DNA of 57,637 nt, taken from positions 1-57,637 of the forward strand of contig CAMCVN010000012.1 in the NCBI GenBank assembly GCA_945881845.1, in the 5' to 3' direction. The position numbers and the translations under genes are program-made. The notes below the pieces were generated by a model that saw nothing but the letters and a program-made list of their open reading frames with translations, was not told where the DNA came from and did not search any database. The stretch is from Bifidobacterium breve (lineage in GTDB: Bacteria; Actinomycetota; Thermoleophilia; Solirubrobacterales; Solirubrobacteraceae). Positions 8,640 to 20,837 of this stretch are shown piece after piece; within the stretch, counting starts at the first letter, position 1, and every line of letters starts with the position of its first letter.

Positions 8640-9533
8640 ATGACAGAACGCATCGTTCAATCGATTCGAACAGTCCCTGAACTCAGGGTCGAGGTTGCTG
8701 CGCGCCGCGCCGCAGGGGCGACCGTCGGCTTCGTCCCAACGATGGGCGCCCTCCACGCCGGCCATGCAGCGCTGATAGAACGGGCCGCGCGCGAACATGA
8801 TCTCGTTGTCGTATCGATCTTCGTCAACCCCAGTCAGTTCAATCAGATCTCCGACCTCGCGCAATATCCGCGCAACGAAACCGGCGACGTGCAACTTGCT
8901 GGCGATGCTGGCGCGGACATCTGTTTCGTTCCGGACGTTGAAGCGATCTACCCCGAAGGCTTTGCGACCAACGTCCAAGTCCGTGGGCCTCTTGCCGAAA
9001 CGCTTGAGGGATCCGAGCGCGGAGTTGGTCACTTCGATGGAGTCGCGACCGTTGTCACGGTGCTGCTCAACATTGTCGGCGCTGACGTCGCCTACTTCGG
9101 CGCCAAGGACGCACAGCAGGTGCTCGTAGTAAAGCGCTTCGTTGAAGACCTCCAGATCCCGGTCCAGATTGTGACCGTAGACACGGTTCGTAATGACGAC
9201 GGGCTCGCCCTCTCTAGCCGAAATGCCAGGCTTACAGCTGAAAGCTGCGACCAGGCCTTGGCAATTCCAGCTGCATTGAAGGTCACGGCAGACGCGATCA
9301 GTGATGGGAGCGCGACGTCTGTCGAGTCAGGCCGCGCGATCGGCATCGAACGGCTACGGGCCGCTGGCGTTGAAGCCGAGTACTTCGCGATTACGGACGC
9401 TTCAACCCTTGAACCGGCCGACGAATTGACCGGAACGCTGCTGATCGCCTGCGCAGCGACGGTCGGCGGCGTCCGTCTGATCGACAACTTGACCGTCAGT
9501 GCCAATCGAGAGGCGGCGACCGCTCGCTGTTAG
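8640..9533 (+). CDS. panC: Pantothenate synthetase
   Basis: 297 residues, normal for PanC, which joins pantoate and beta-alanine using ATP. The nucleotide-binding signature VPTMGALHAGHAALIERA is present, followed by VVSIFVNPSQFN and QYPRNETGD. The pantoate-binding area has TLEGSERGVGHFDGVATVV and FGAKDAQQVLVVKRFVEDL, and the KMSKS-like loop is GLALSSRNARL. panB follows after 31 bases, so the pair is an operon. The 135 bases upstream contain a short CCCCACTTGGGG palindrome but no clear promoter. Confidence 0.96.
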   Translation: MTERIVQSIRTVPELRVEVAARRAAGATVGFVPTMGALHAGHAALIERAAREHDLVVVSIFVNPSQFNQISDLAQYPRNETGDVQLAGDAGADICFVPDVEAIYPEGFATNVQVRGPLAETLEGSERGVGHFDGVATVVTVLLNIVGADVAYFGAKDAQQVLVVKRFVEDLQIPVQIVTVDTVRNDDGLALSSRNARLTAESCDQALAIPAALKVTADAISDGSATSVESGRAIGIERLRAAGVEAEYFAITDASTLEPADELTGTLLIACAATVGGVRLIDNLTVSANREAATARC

Positions 9534-9552
9534 GCGGCGCCGACCGATAGAC

Positions 9553-9558
9553 AAGGAG
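9553..9558 (+). promoter_or_regulatory. Shine-Dalgarno AAGGAG of panB
   Basis: AAGGAG lies 6 bases before the ATG at 9565 and decides the panB start against the upstream frame extension to 9499. It is one of the few clear Shine-Dalgarno sequences in the window, and this gene is internal to an operon. Confidence 0.75.
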
Positions 9559-9564
9559 CAGACC

Positions 9565-10461
9565 ATGTCAACGATGCCAAACCGACTCGCAATACCGTCC
9601 GACGCGTCGAGCCTGCCGATGACGCTGCCGCGCTTGGCCGAGATGAAGCGCCTCGGCGAGCCGATCGTGATGGTCACGGCCTACGACTACCCCAGCGCAC
9701 TTGCAGCCGAGAAAGCTGGCGTTGATCTCGTCCTGGTCGGCGATTCGGGTGCAATGACGGTGCTCGGCTACGACTCCACGGTTCCGGTCGAGCTCGACGA
9801 GATCCTGATGCTTGCGAAGGCCGCCCGCCGTGGACTGCAATCGCCCTTCTTGATTGGCGACCTTCCGTTCGGCTCCTACGAAGTAAGCGACGAGCAGGCC
9901 GTAACGACGGCGCTGCGGTTTGTGAAGGAAGCCGGCTGCGGGGCCGTGAAGCTCGAAGGAGGCGGCCCCACCTCGCTAGCTCGCGCCCGAGCCATCAGCA
10001 ACGCGGGAATCCCAGTGATGGGCCACGTTGGCCTCACTCCGCAGACATCCACTGCACTAGGCGGCTACCGCGCGCAAGGAAAGACCGCTGAGCAGGCAAT
10101 GCTGATCCGCGACCAAGCCGTCGCCCTACAAGACGCCGGTTGCTTCTCGATCGTCTTCGAAGCGATCCCCTCCGAGCTGGCGGCCGAAATCATGCCGCAG
10201 ATTTCCGTCCCTGTAATCGGCATCGGCGCCGGTGGCGGCGTCGACGGCCAAGTGCTCGTCTTTCACGACCTGCTCGGCATCCGCGAGGGCCTCGGTGCCC
10301 GCTTCGTCAAGCGCTACGCGAACATCCTTGACGAGATGGTCGACGGAGTCGATGCTTTCGCCAAGGACGTCCGCGACCGTTCGTTCCCGGGGCCTGAACA
10401 CGGATATTCGATCGACCATGACGAGCTGACCGCGTTCCGCGGCGACGACGAGCGGGACTGA
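9565..10461 (+). CDS. panB: 3-methyl-2-oxobutanoate hydroxymethyltransferase
   Basis: 298 residues forming one (beta/alpha)8 barrel that adds a hydroxymethyl group from methylene-tetrahydrofolate to ketoisovalerate. Family segments seen are IVMVTAYDYPSALAAEKAGVD, VGDSGAMTVLGYDSTVPV, KLEGG, MGHVGLTPQ and VIGIGAGGGVDGQVLVFHD. Metal-binding Asp and Glu positions are in the VGDS and KLEG segments. A good Shine-Dalgarno sequence fixes the start. With panC it supplies pantothenate, whose later pathway step coaE lies elsewhere in the window. Confidence 0.96.
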   Translation: MSTMPNRLAIPSDASSLPMTLPRLAEMKRLGEPIVMVTAYDYPSALAAEKAGVDLVLVGDSGAMTVLGYDSTVPVELDEILMLAKAARRGLQSPFLIGDLPFGSYEVSDEQAVTTALRFVKEAGCGAVKLEGGGPTSLARARAISNAGIPVMGHVGLTPQTSTALGGYRAQGKTAEQAMLIRDQAVALQDAGCFSIVFEAIPSELAAEIMPQISVPVIGIGAGGGVDGQVLVFHDLLGIREGLGARFVKRYANILDEMVDGVDAFAKDVRDRSFPGPEHGYSIDHDELTAFRGDDERD

Positions 10462-10500
10462 TCGACTACTGAGCGACCCGCCTCTCCGCTGCCCAACAAC

Positions 10501-12390
10501 TCAGGGGTAGAGAATCGGAGCGGCCTCGATTGAGCTGACGCAGGTGCTGGCCCCATGCCAGAGCTGCAGTTCGATGTTCGATGTTCCAGCTGGCATGACG
10601 ACCCTAAAACCATCTGGGTACTTGTCCTGGGCCATCTCGTAGGACGGCCAAGCGCCAACGGCGAGCACTCCGACCGAGCCGACCCCTTGGCTCTTCGCGA
10701 GTACGACACGCAGGAGGATGGCGTGACCATCGGTTGCGACGGAAGTCGGTACCCGGGCCGGGACCGAGTAGCCACCAGCGGTTGCCCATACAGCAGCAGG
10801 AGACGCGCGTCCGCAACCCGGCGCCTTTAAGCGAAGGCTGCGGGACGGCCCGGAGCGAACTTCTCGAAGTGCGCCTCCTTGATCAAACCGCAGGGGTCGC
10901 CCATTGATCGCGTTGAGCGGCGGAACCAAAGCATCGGGAGCGAATACGCGCGCTGCCCGCGCGGCGAAGTTATACCCCTGCGTCGCCGGGACCGCGAAGA
11001 CAACTTCGCCTGGCACCCGCTCATCAAGCAGGGTCTTTGGGCCCGGCTGCTTCTCCCACCACTCGAGAGAGGCCCTCATCGTGCGCGCGTAGGTGGCCGC
11101 TTCAATGACGTGGGGCTGGGCGCCGCGAATATCGCTTCGCAGGTGAGCCAACCAGCTAATTGCAAAGGCCGCTGCCACGACCGCGAGCGTGATTGCTGCC
11201 GGCCTGCTCCGCGGGAGCGGCTTCCCCGATGCGGCCCACGCTGATGGCACGAGCAACGCGATGAACAGGACGGTGAGCTCCTGGTACCGCGGCACGCCAG
11301 CGACGAGCTGAGGTCCCACGTACAAGAGACGGCCAAACGCAATCTGGATTCCCGACACGGTCACGAGAATGGCCAACGCGGCCCAGATCAAAGCCGCTTT
11401 TGTCGATCGGATAGTCAGCCCAGCCACTATCGCGATCAGCGCGAGTCCAGCGGCGCCGCCAGTCGTGAGCGCCGCATCCATGGCGTCCGGAGCAACTGCC
11501 TCCCACGAGTTGAGCACCGTCGCCGCAACACCAATCTCCCACCAATACCTGACCACTTCCTTCCAGACGGCGTGACCGGTGTGGAGTGCCTCGGTTAGAG
11601 CTGGATTCGAGGTCTTGGCGCCCGAGGGCATCAGCGTCAGAGCAATCTGGAGCAGAACAACGGCGGATAGGCCGACGATTAGGGGCAATGCGGCCTTTAG
11701 ATCAGCCCAAACTTGCTTTGCCGTTGGCCGGATTGTCGTCGAGCCGGCCGCTACGAGCACGACCGCGATCATCAGCGGCACCGGCACCGCGCGATCCGAG
11801 AACGAGCAGGCGAGCAGCTGTCCTGCGATAGCGATCGCGAACCACGACTTGGAACGAGTTTCCAGCCAACGGAGCGCAGCAAACGTGGTGAAAGCCGCTG
11901 CGCACAACATCGGCAGGTGCAGACTGGCCGCCGTCCACCAATTGGCAATCGAGATAACAACGACGCTCGTTCCGACAAGCGCCGACGTCGCAATTGAGAA
12001 CCAGGGCGACCGAGTGATCGCCCGCACCGTGAGCGCGACGCCGATCACCAAAATTGCGACGAGGATCGCTGCTGCCAGCTGGGCCATCCACCACTCGGGG
12101 CCAAAGGCGGCCATCAGCTTCTGCATCAGCGAAGCGCCTGGAACGAGGTGTTCGCGGAACTTTGCAGGCCCAAGCCAACTGTCAAGACTGAAGCCGGTGT
12201 CCTGGCTGTAGCCGATATTCACGAGATCGTCGTCGCGGAAGCTTCCTCCACGCGACGCCCTCACGGATATCAGCGCACAGGCGACTGCGACCGCAAAGAC
12301 CAGGCCGAGAAAGTGCTTCGCACCGAAAGCTTCGGCGGCGGCGATGCGGCCGCGGCGCGTCGAGTGCTCTGCGTCATCACTCTGCTGCAT
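10501..12390 (-). CDS. GT-C-like polytopic membrane protein
   Basis: 629 residues with about ten hydrophobic segments and a C-terminal extracytoplasmic domain of roughly 180 residues. After the first segment comes an acidic loop, SFRDDDLVNIGYS, and then FREHLVPGASLMQKLM. An acidic motif in loop 1 and a later His-Leu-x-Pro resemble GT-C glycosyltransferases that use lipid-phosphate sugars. The C-terminal part (from about 450) has no motif I recognise and may be a beta domain. ATG 12390 is preferred over 12402 because TATGGT lies 7 bases upstream. No specific function can be given. Confidence 0.72.
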   Translation of the reverse strand: MQQSDDAEHSTRRGRIAAAEAFGAKHFLGLVFAVAVACALISVRASRGGSFRDDDLVNIGYSQDTGFSLDSWLGPAKFREHLVPGASLMQKLMAAFGPEWWMAQLAAAILVAILVIGVALTVRAITRSPWFSIATSALVGTSVVVISIANWWTAASLHLPMLCAAAFTTFAALRWLETRSKSWFAIAIAGQLLACSFSDRAVPVPLMIAVVLVAAGSTTIRPTAKQVWADLKAALPLIVGLSAVVLLQIALTLMPSGAKTSNPALTEALHTGHAVWKEVVRYWWEIGVAATVLNSWEAVAPDAMDAALTTGGAAGLALIAIVAGLTIRSTKAALIWAALAILVTVSGIQIAFGRLLYVGPQLVAGVPRYQELTVLFIALLVPSAWAASGKPLPRSRPAAITLAVVAAAFAISWLAHLRSDIRGAQPHVIEAATYARTMRASLEWWEKQPGPKTLLDERVPGEVVFAVPATQGYNFAARAARVFAPDALVPPLNAINGRPLRFDQGGALREVRSGPSRSLRLKAPGCGRASPAAVWATAGGYSVPARVPTSVATDGHAILLRVVLAKSQGVGSVGVLAVGAWPSYEMAQDKYPDGFRVVMPAGTSNIELQLWHGASTCVSSIEAAPILYP

Positions 12391-12397
12391 TGCCATC

Positions 12398-12403
12398 ACC
12401 ATA
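12398..12403 (-). promoter_or_regulatory. -10 hexamer TATGGT for the GT-C-like gene
   Basis: TATGGT ends 7 bases before the ATG at 12390. It overlaps the alternative upstream ATG at 12402, which would be destroyed as a start if this is the promoter. Confidence 0.4.
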
Positions 12404-12442
12404 CCTGTGCACTTGCAGGCAGGGCATTGGAACCAAGCCGCC

Positions 12443-13042
12443 TCAGCTCGAGAACTCGATCTCTCTCAAGACACGCGCTGGAGCACCGGCGGCGATCACG
12501 CCGGCCGGAATGTCGCTCGTCACGACGCTGCCTGCACCGATCACCGATCGCTCGCCGATCGTCACTCCGCCGGTGACGACGGAGTTGGCGCCGAGCCAGA
12601 CGTTGTGGCCAATTGTGGTCGGGCCTTTGAGCTTGAAGCCCTGGTGGGTAATCGGCTTGGTTGGGTGGTCGAAGCGGTGGTCTGCGTCGGTGATCATGCA
12701 GCCGTTGGCAGCCATGCAGTGGTCGCCGACCGTCACCGACTCCAACGCAGCGACCATCACCAACTGGTTGAGGAAGACCCCTTTGCCGATCGTGATCCGC
12801 CCGGCCTCGCCGCCCGTCAGCCAAACGCCCGGCTCAAAGAGCGTTCCCTCGCCCACCTCAAGCCTGCCTTGGCGAAACATCTCAAGCGGCTCTCCTTGAA
12901 GCGGCCAACGCGCGAAGGCACCTCGCTTGGCCATCTCACGGTGGATCAGAAAGCGCCGCCAGGGCAGCGAGTCGCGCTCGTACCAGCGCCATTTGACGGC
13001 CCAGAGGCGCGCCATCTCGGATGTCAGCTTTGGGGCTGCCAT
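12443..13042 (-). CDS. Hexapeptide-repeat acyltransferase (left-handed beta-helix)
   Basis: 199 residues. From about residue 60 onward the sequence shows imperfect hexapeptide repeats such as ITIGKGVFLN, VTVGDHCMAA, TIGHNVWLGANSVVTGGV and TIGERSVIGAGSVV, ending PAGVIAAGAPARVLRE, as in maltose or sugar O-acetyltransferases. The TDADH segment contains the usual catalytic-site His. The first 55 residues are basic and aromatic and do not match the repeats. Gene context with a GT-C-like protein suggests acetylation of a surface sugar. It starts 9 bases after the uvrA stop, and its -10 overlaps that stop. Confidence 0.85.
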   Translation of the reverse strand: MAAPKLTSEMARLWAVKWRWYERDSLPWRRFLIHREMAKRGAFARWPLQGEPLEMFRQGRLEVGEGTLFEPGVWLTGGEAGRITIGKGVFLNQLVMVAALESVTVGDHCMAANGCMITDADHRFDHPTKPITHQGFKLKGPTTIGHNVWLGANSVVTGGVTIGERSVIGAGSVVTSDIPAGVIAAGAPARVLREIEFSS

Positions 13043-13051
13043 CGCAGAACC

Positions 13052-15967
<2,916 letters not shown>

Positions 15968-15974
15968 TGAGGCC

Positions 15975-15980
15975 AGTCTA
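15975..15980 (-). promoter_or_regulatory. -10 hexamer TAGACT for uvrA
   Basis: TAGACT ends 7 bases before the uvrA ATG, with no Shine-Dalgarno sequence. No LexA-type operator (GAACNNNNGTTC) was seen next to it. Confidence 0.45.
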
Positions 15981-16023
15981 TTGGCCGTTAGCGACCGCGC
16001 CGCCGTCGGTAGCGCCCGGTTGG

Positions 16024-17154
16024 CTAGCGCGTTAGAGCGCGAGCGACTTTGCGATACGCGGCCAGAGCCGGCTTGTCCTCAAAGCTTCCGTCCTGCGCGA
16101 CACGGCGCAGACCGGCGTATTCAAACGCGTCCTGATTGCCGCTGTCGCTGCTGACCCAGTTGTACCAGTAGGCACGGGCCAGCTTCAGCCGCTTAGCGCT
16201 CTTCGCGTAGGCGCGATAGACCTGATCAACCTTCAACGCCTCGCCCGCCTCAGTCGTCACCCAGCTCTGGTTCGCGTCGGCCTTGCCGCGGCCTGACGGC
16301 CAGGAGATCTCCGTCACCCAAAGTGGCGCGGTGCGCGCGCCGTTGGCATCGAGCACGGCTCGCACAAAGCCAAGAATCTTCACGCTGCCATCTGCCGTCC
16401 CGGTGAACGGGTGGACGGCAATCGCGTCGAAGTAGCCGCGGGCTTTCATCCCGGCCTTAAACAAGGCGCGGTAGTCGCGCCAAGAGAAATTCGGCATCCC
16501 GGCCGTAATTACAGTCGCGCGCGAGTCGGCGGCCTTGACCGCCTTGTACGAAGCCCGCAGCAGCTTGGCGTATGCCGGCGCCCAGCTCTTAACCGGGAAG
16601 TAGCGATGAAGGCTCGGCTCATTCCAGATCTGGAAGTTCCTCAGCGGCCGCTTCGGAACAGAGGGATTGGCGGCCCAGAAGGTTCCCTTTGCGCCGTAGC
16701 GCCCGATCAGTGTCGTCAGGAAGCGGCCATAGCTGGCCGGGTCGCGCGGCGGCGAGAAGGTCTCCCTTGGATTGAGCGCTGCCCAAGCCGGCGCCCGCAG
16801 AACTAGTGCCGTCACGTCGAGCTTGTTGCGCGCTGCGGCGCCGATCTGGGCGTCGGTCGCCGAAAAGTCGGTCGGGATGCCGCCAACATTGCTGAACTGC
16901 CAGCGGGCGCTCTCTGGAACCTGCGCGAAGCTTGCATAGGGCTGCAGGTGGGGCCACTGCACCGGCAGTCGAATCGTGCCGACGCCGTTGGCCTTCATCA
17001 CAGCCCCTTCTTTGACGAGATCAACGCCGGGGGCGTCGAGCGGACCGTTCGCCATCACGCCAAAGAAAGATGGCGAAACCGACGCGGCCTGCGCCGGCAC
17101 TGCGAACAGTGCTGCCGTTGCGGCGGCGGCGAGCAGTGTCGTAAAGGAGCGCAC
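16024..17154 (-). CDS. Secreted clan GH-A glycoside hydrolase-like protein (copy 1)
   Basis: 376 residues from a GTG start. An N-terminal signal peptide ends near AVPAQAA (about residue 23). The rest fits a (beta/alpha)8 barrel of clan GH-A, near GH39 or GH5: the acid/base Glu179 is in FQIWNEP and the likely nucleophile Glu282 is in [10 protein letters not shown], about 100 residues later. It shares most of its length with the protein encoded at 17612-18757, including FFGVxxNGPLDAxGVDLV at the start of the mature part. The substrate is unknown. It begins 16 bases after the small helical protein gene and probably shares its transcript. Confidence 0.83.
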   Translation of the reverse strand: MRSFTTLLAAAATAALFAVPAQAASVSPSFFGVMANGPLDAPGVDLVKEGAVMKANGVGTIRLPVQWPHLQPYASFAQVPESARWQFSNVGGIPTDFSATDAQIGAAARNKLDVTALVLRAPAWAALNPRETFSPPRDPASYGRFLTTLIGRYGAKGTFWAANPSVPKRPLRNFQIWNEPSLHRYFPVKSWAPAYAKLLRASYKAVKAADSRATVITAGMPNFSWRDYRALFKAGMKARGYFDAIAVHPFTGTADGSVKILGFVRAVLDANGARTAPLWVTEISWPSGRGKADANQSWVTTEAGEALKVDQVYRAYAKSAKRLKLARAYWYNWVSSDSGNQDAFEYAGLRRVAQDGSFEDKPALAAYRKVARALTR

Positions 17155-17170
17155 GGTTGTTACAACGCAA

Positions 17171-17551
17171 TCAGGCGTCTGGAGTTGCGCCTACCGCGCG
17201 CAAGACCTTGTCGGCGTCAACCCCTGGGAAGGTTTCGCGCAGTCGCGCTTTGGCCTCCTCAGCCGAGATCCCACGGCCGATCAGGTCGAGTGCCACGAGC
17301 CGAGCGCCTTCCGTGCTGCCCTCAGGCGCGTCTCCCCCGACCGGCGGCTCGGTAAGTGGCGTTGGCCGCGATACGGCGTGTGAGTGCATCTCAATGACAC
17401 TCAGACGGACTTGGCCAAGTTGCTCTTGCAGCTCGGCAGTTTTCGAACGGACGCTCGCAGCCAGCTCTTCCAATGCGCGCTCAGCTGTCTCGATCCTCGC
17501 CAACGCTTCACTACGGCTGTCATTCGGGTCTACTGCAGGCAGATCACTCAT
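17171..17551 (-). CDS. Small helical protein of unknown function
   Basis: 126 residues with no recognised domain. Residues 12-55 form a likely coiled coil (ARIETAERALEELAASVRSK and following), then a Pro/Gly-rich linker at about 62-82, then a C-terminal helical hairpin ARLVALDLIGRGISAEEA with RLRETFPGVDADKVL. No signal peptide or membrane segment. It lies between two paralogous secreted hydrolases, and its start has TAGGCT 6 bases upstream. Composition and codon use look coding. Function unknown. Confidence 0.7.
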   Translation of the reverse strand: MSDLPAVDPNDSRSEALARIETAERALEELAASVRSKTAELQEQLGQVRLSVIEMHSHAVSRPTPLTEPPVGGDAPEGSTEGARLVALDLIGRGISAEEAKARLRETFPGVDADKVLRAVGATPDA

Positions 17552-17557
17552 TGCGCA

Positions 17558-17563
17558 AGCCTA
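17558..17563 (-). promoter_or_regulatory. -10 hexamer TAGGCT for the small helical protein
   Basis: TAGGCT ends 6 bases before the ATG at 17551. It probably drives this gene together with hydrolase copy 1. Confidence 0.4.
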
Positions 17564-17611
17564 GCCCGACCGGGCTCAATCGGTAGCCGGTTCGCGCCGG
17601 ATATCTGCCTG

Positions 17612-18757
17612 CTAGCGGCTGGTCTTGGTGAGTGCGCGGACGACGTTGCGAAATGCCGCGAGCGCTGGCTTATCGACGAAGCGGCCGCTGCGATCAATGG
17701 TCCTCAAGCCCGCGTACTCCCACGCGTCGCTACTTCCGCGGTCTCTGCTGATCCATGTGTACCAGTACGCACGCCCCAACTTCAGCCGCTTCGCGTTCGC
17801 GGCGTAGGCACGGTAGGCGTCGCCGACCCTCGCGGCTTCCCCGCTTTGGTTCGTGATCCAACCTCGATGTTGGGGCAGCACCTTCGCCTTCCCTCGGGCC
17901 GATGGCCAGCCCGTCTCCGTCACCCAGATCGCGCGTTGGCGGGCGCCGTGGGCATCGAGCACGCGGCGCACCCGATTGAGGATCGTGATGCACCCCGCTG
18001 GATTGTCCGTATACGGATGAACCGCGATCACGTCGAAGTAACCTTGACCGCGCATACCTGCTTTGAAGAGCTTCGCGTAATCGCTCCAGACGAAGTTCGG
18101 CATCCCAGCAGTCACGACCGTTGCTCCGGGGTCGGCTGCCTTGATCGCCTTGTAGGAAGCGCGCAGCAGCGCGACATATGTTGGCGCCCACTTCGGTACC
18201 GGAAAGAAGTGCGTGAGGTTCGGCTCGTTCCAGATCTGAAAATGGCGCAGTGGCCGGCGCGGGACGAGCGGATTCTCGGCCCAGAAGCTGCCCTCCGGCC
18301 CATAGCGACCAACCAGCACTGAGAGAAACCGGCCGTAGGAGCGGGGGTCGCGCGGCACCGACAGATACTCACCCGGCTCTCTTGCTGCCCAATTCGGAGC
18401 ACGCAGGACGAGCGCCAGAACCTCTAGATCGTTAATCGCAGCAGCCTTGATCCGTGCATCGGTTGCGGCGAACGCCGTCGGGATTCCGTCGAGGTCGACG
18501 AAGCGCTCCCGCTCACCCGGCGGAACGTCGGCGAACGTCGCGTAGGGCTGCAGATTCGGCCACTCGATCGACAGCCGAAGCGTTCCCACACCGCTGCTCC
18601 GCATTACGGATCCCTCGTGCACAAGGTCAACTCCGGCTGCGTCGAGCGGACCGTTGCCGGTCACGCCGAAGAAGCGCTGCGGCAGCGCCGCCGCGGATGG
18701 CTGCACTAAGACGCAGAAGGAGAGCGCAGTTAGCGCCGCAATGATCGTGGCGCGCAT
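17612..18757 (-). CDS. Secreted clan GH-A glycoside hydrolase-like protein (copy 2)
   Basis: 381 residues. A signal peptide covers about 24 residues, ending VQPSAAA. Acid/base Glu178 is in FQIWNEPNL and the likely nucleophile Glu281 in IWVTETGWPS, so both catalytic positions of a clan GH-A barrel are kept. It is a paralogue of the 16024-17154 protein, aligning almost end to end, including shared FDVIAVHPYT versus [11 protein letters not shown] recent tandem duplication would put the copies next to each other; here one small gene separates them. TAGGAT lies 10 bases before the ATG. Substrate unknown. Confidence 0.83.
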   Translation of the reverse strand: MRATIIAALTALSFCVLVQPSAAALPQRFFGVTGNGPLDAAGVDLVHEGSVMRSSGVGTLRLSIEWPNLQPYATFADVPPGERERFVDLDGIPTAFAATDARIKAAAINDLEVLALVLRAPNWAAREPGEYLSVPRDPRSYGRFLSVLVGRYGPEGSFWAENPLVPRRPLRHFQIWNEPNLTHFFPVPKWAPTYVALLRASYKAIKAADPGATVVTAGMPNFVWSDYAKLFKAGMRGQGYFDVIAVHPYTDNPAGCITILNRVRRVLDAHGARQRAIWVTETGWPSARGKAKVLPQHRGWITNQSGEAARVGDAYRAYAANAKRLKLGRAYWYTWISRDRGSSDAWEYAGLRTIDRSGRFVDKPALAAFRNVVRALTKTSR

Positions 18758-18767
18758 CGCGCGGCCA

Positions 18768-18773
18768 ATCCTA
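18768..18773 (-). promoter_or_regulatory. -10 hexamer TAGGAT for hydrolase copy 2
   Basis: TAGGAT ends 10 bases before the ATG at 18757, in the 28-base gap after uvrB. Confidence 0.35.
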
Positions 18774-18785
18774 GCCCGCAGCGCT

Positions 18786-20816
18786 TCACTCTGTAGCTGG
18801 TTCGGGGCGTAGGCCTGCGGCTTCGAGGCCGTCCATCTGGCGCTTCAGGTCGCGCAGCTCGTCGCGCAGGCGGGCGGCGTGCTCAAAGCGGAGCTCCTCG
18901 GCAGCGGCGAGCATCTCCTCTTCGAGCGTGACTATTGCCTTTTCAAGCTCGTCCGGCGCATGCTCGCTCGCGTCGCGCTTGGCGCCGCGACGGCCCTTCT
19001 TCGGCGTCTTGCTTTCGCCCTGGAGGAACTCGGCGATGTCGCTGACGCCCTTCGTGATCGAAGCAGCAGTAATGCCATAGCGCTCGTTGTGGGCGAGCTG
19101 GATCTCACGGCGACGGTTGGTTTCGGAGATCGCCGTCTTCATCGAATCGGTAATGCGGTCGGCGTACATCAGCACGGTCCCGTCAACGTGGCGCGCAGCG
19201 CGACCGATCGTCTGGATCAGAGAGGTCGCACCGCGTAGGAAGCCTTCCTTGTCGGCGTCGAGAATCGCGACCAGCGAAACCTCGGGGATGTCGAGCCCTT
19301 CGCGCAGCAGGTTCACGCCGACGAGGACATCGAACTCGCCGAGCCGCAGATCGCGGATGATCTGAATTCGCTCCAGCGTGTCAACGTCGCTGTGCAGATA
19401 GCGGACGCGAACACCCATCTCGACGAGGTAGTCGGTTAGGTCCTCGCTCATCTTCTTCGTCAGCGTCGTAACGAGAGTGCGCTCTCCGAGGTCGACGCGG
19501 TTCTTGATTTCGGTAAGCAGGTTGTCGATCTGGTTGAGCGTCTCGCGCACCTCAACAACGGGGTCAACGATCCCGGTAGGGCGGACGATCTGCTCGGCAA
19601 TCACACCCGAGTGATCGCGCTCGTAAACACCCGGCGTGGCGCTAACGAAGACGATCTGCGGCGTGATCGAAAGGAACTCCTCGAAGGTCTGCGGGCGGTT
19701 ATCCATCGCGCTCGGCAGGCGGAAGCCGTAGTCGACGAGCGTCTGCTTGCGGCTGCGGTCGCCCTTGTACATCGCGCCAATCTGCGGCACCGTCTGGTGC
19801 GACTCATCGATGAAGCAGACGAAGTCGTCGGGGAAGTAATCGATCAAGCAGTAAGGGCGCTCGCCCGGTTTACGGCCGTCAAGAATCCGTGAGTAGTTCT
19901 CGATCCCGCTGCAGAAGCCGGCCTCGCGCATCATCTCGATGTCGTACTGGGTGCGCTGGCGCAGCCTCAAAGGCTCGAGCTGTTTGCCTTCCGCTTCGAG
20001 CTGCGCGCAGCGCTCTTCAAGCTCGCGGCTGATCTCCTCAGCGGCGGCTTCAATACTGCCCTCCTCAACGTTGTAATGGGTTGCCGGCCAGACAGCGATG
20101 TGTTCGAGCCCATCCTCAAGCAGCTCCCCGGTCAGCGGGTCAAACTGCTGCAGCCGCTCGACCTCGTCGCCAAAGAGCGTGACGCGGTAGGCGCTCTCGG
20201 CGTAGGCAGGAAAGACCTCGAGCGCCTCGCCGCGGACGCGGAAGGTGCCGCGCGTTAGCGCAACGTCGTTGCGCGTGTACTGAATCGCAACCAGCTTGCG
20301 CAGCAGCGCGTCGCGATCAACGCTCTCGCCTTGGCGCAGAATCTGGACATTGTTGTCGTAGGTCTCGGGCGAACCCATGCCGTAAATCGCGGAAACGCTG
20401 GCGACGATCAAGACGTCGCGCCGCGCAAAGAGCGCGGCTGTCGCGGCGTGGCGGAGCCGGTCGACCTCTTGGTTAATAGCCGAGTCCTTCTCGATGAAGA
20501 GGTCCTTCGAAGGGACGTAAGCCTCAGGCTGGTAGTAGTCGTAGTAGCTGACGAAGTACTCGACTGCGTTGTCGGGGAAGAAGGTGCGGAACTCGTTACA
20601 GAGCTGCGCTGCGAGCGTCTTGTTGTGCGCCATCACCAAGGTCGGCCGCTGGACGCGTTCGACAACCCCGGCCATCGTCATCGTCTTGCCGGTGCCGGTC
20701 GCACCAAGCAGCGTCGTGTTTCTCTCCCCTGCTTCGATCGCGGCCGAGATCGCATCGATCGCTGCCGGCTGGTCGGCAGCCGGGGTGAATGCGCTGTCGA
20801 GTCGGAATGGAGGCAT
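18786..20816 (-). CDS. uvrB: Excinuclease ABC subunit B
   Basis: 676 residues, standard for UvrB, the helicase-like damage verifier that receives DNA from UvrA and recruits UvrC. Walker A is [15 protein letters not shown]. The beta-hairpin area follows as [16 protein letters not shown], then [38 protein letters not shown] and [14 protein letters not shown]-terminal UVR coiled coil ([16 protein letters not shown]) is present. TACCCT lies 7 bases before the ATG, and no Shine-Dalgarno sequence is seen. Confidence 0.98.
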   Translation of the reverse strand: MPPFRLDSAFTPAADQPAAIDAISAAIEAGERNTTLLGATGTGKTMTMAGVVERVQRPTLVMAHNKTLAAQLCNEFRTFFPDNAVEYFVSYYDYYQPEAYVPSKDLFIEKDSAINQEVDRLRHAATAALFARRDVLIVASVSAIYGMGSPETYDNNVQILRQGESVDRDALLRKLVAIQYTRNDVALTRGTFRVRGEALEVFPAYAESAYRVTLFGDEVERLQQFDPLTGELLEDGLEHIAVWPATHYNVEEGSIEAAAEEISRELEERCAQLEAEGKQLEPLRLRQRTQYDIEMMREAGFCSGIENYSRILDGRKPGERPYCLIDYFPDDFVCFIDESHQTVPQIGAMYKGDRSRKQTLVDYGFRLPSAMDNRPQTFEEFLSITPQIVFVSATPGVYERDHSGVIAEQIVRPTGIVDPVVEVRETLNQIDNLLTEIKNRVDLGERTLVTTLTKKMSEDLTDYLVEMGVRVRYLHSDVDTLERIQIIRDLRLGEFDVLVGVNLLREGLDIPEVSLVAILDADKEGFLRGATSLIQTIGRAARHVDGTVLMYADRITDSMKTAISETNRRREIQLAHNERYGITAASITKGVSDIAEFLQGESKTPKKGRRGAKRDASEHAPDELEKAIVTLEEEMLAAAEELRFEHAARLRDELRDLKRQMDGLEAAGLRPEPATE

Positions 20817-20823
20817 CAGCGCA

Positions 20824-20829
20824 AGGGTA
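20824..20829 (-). promoter_or_regulatory. -10 hexamer TACCCT for uvrB
   Basis: TACCCT ends 7 bases before the uvrB ATG, in the 21-base gap after the transglycosylase gene. Confidence 0.4.
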
Positions 20830-20837
20830 TCCCCAGC

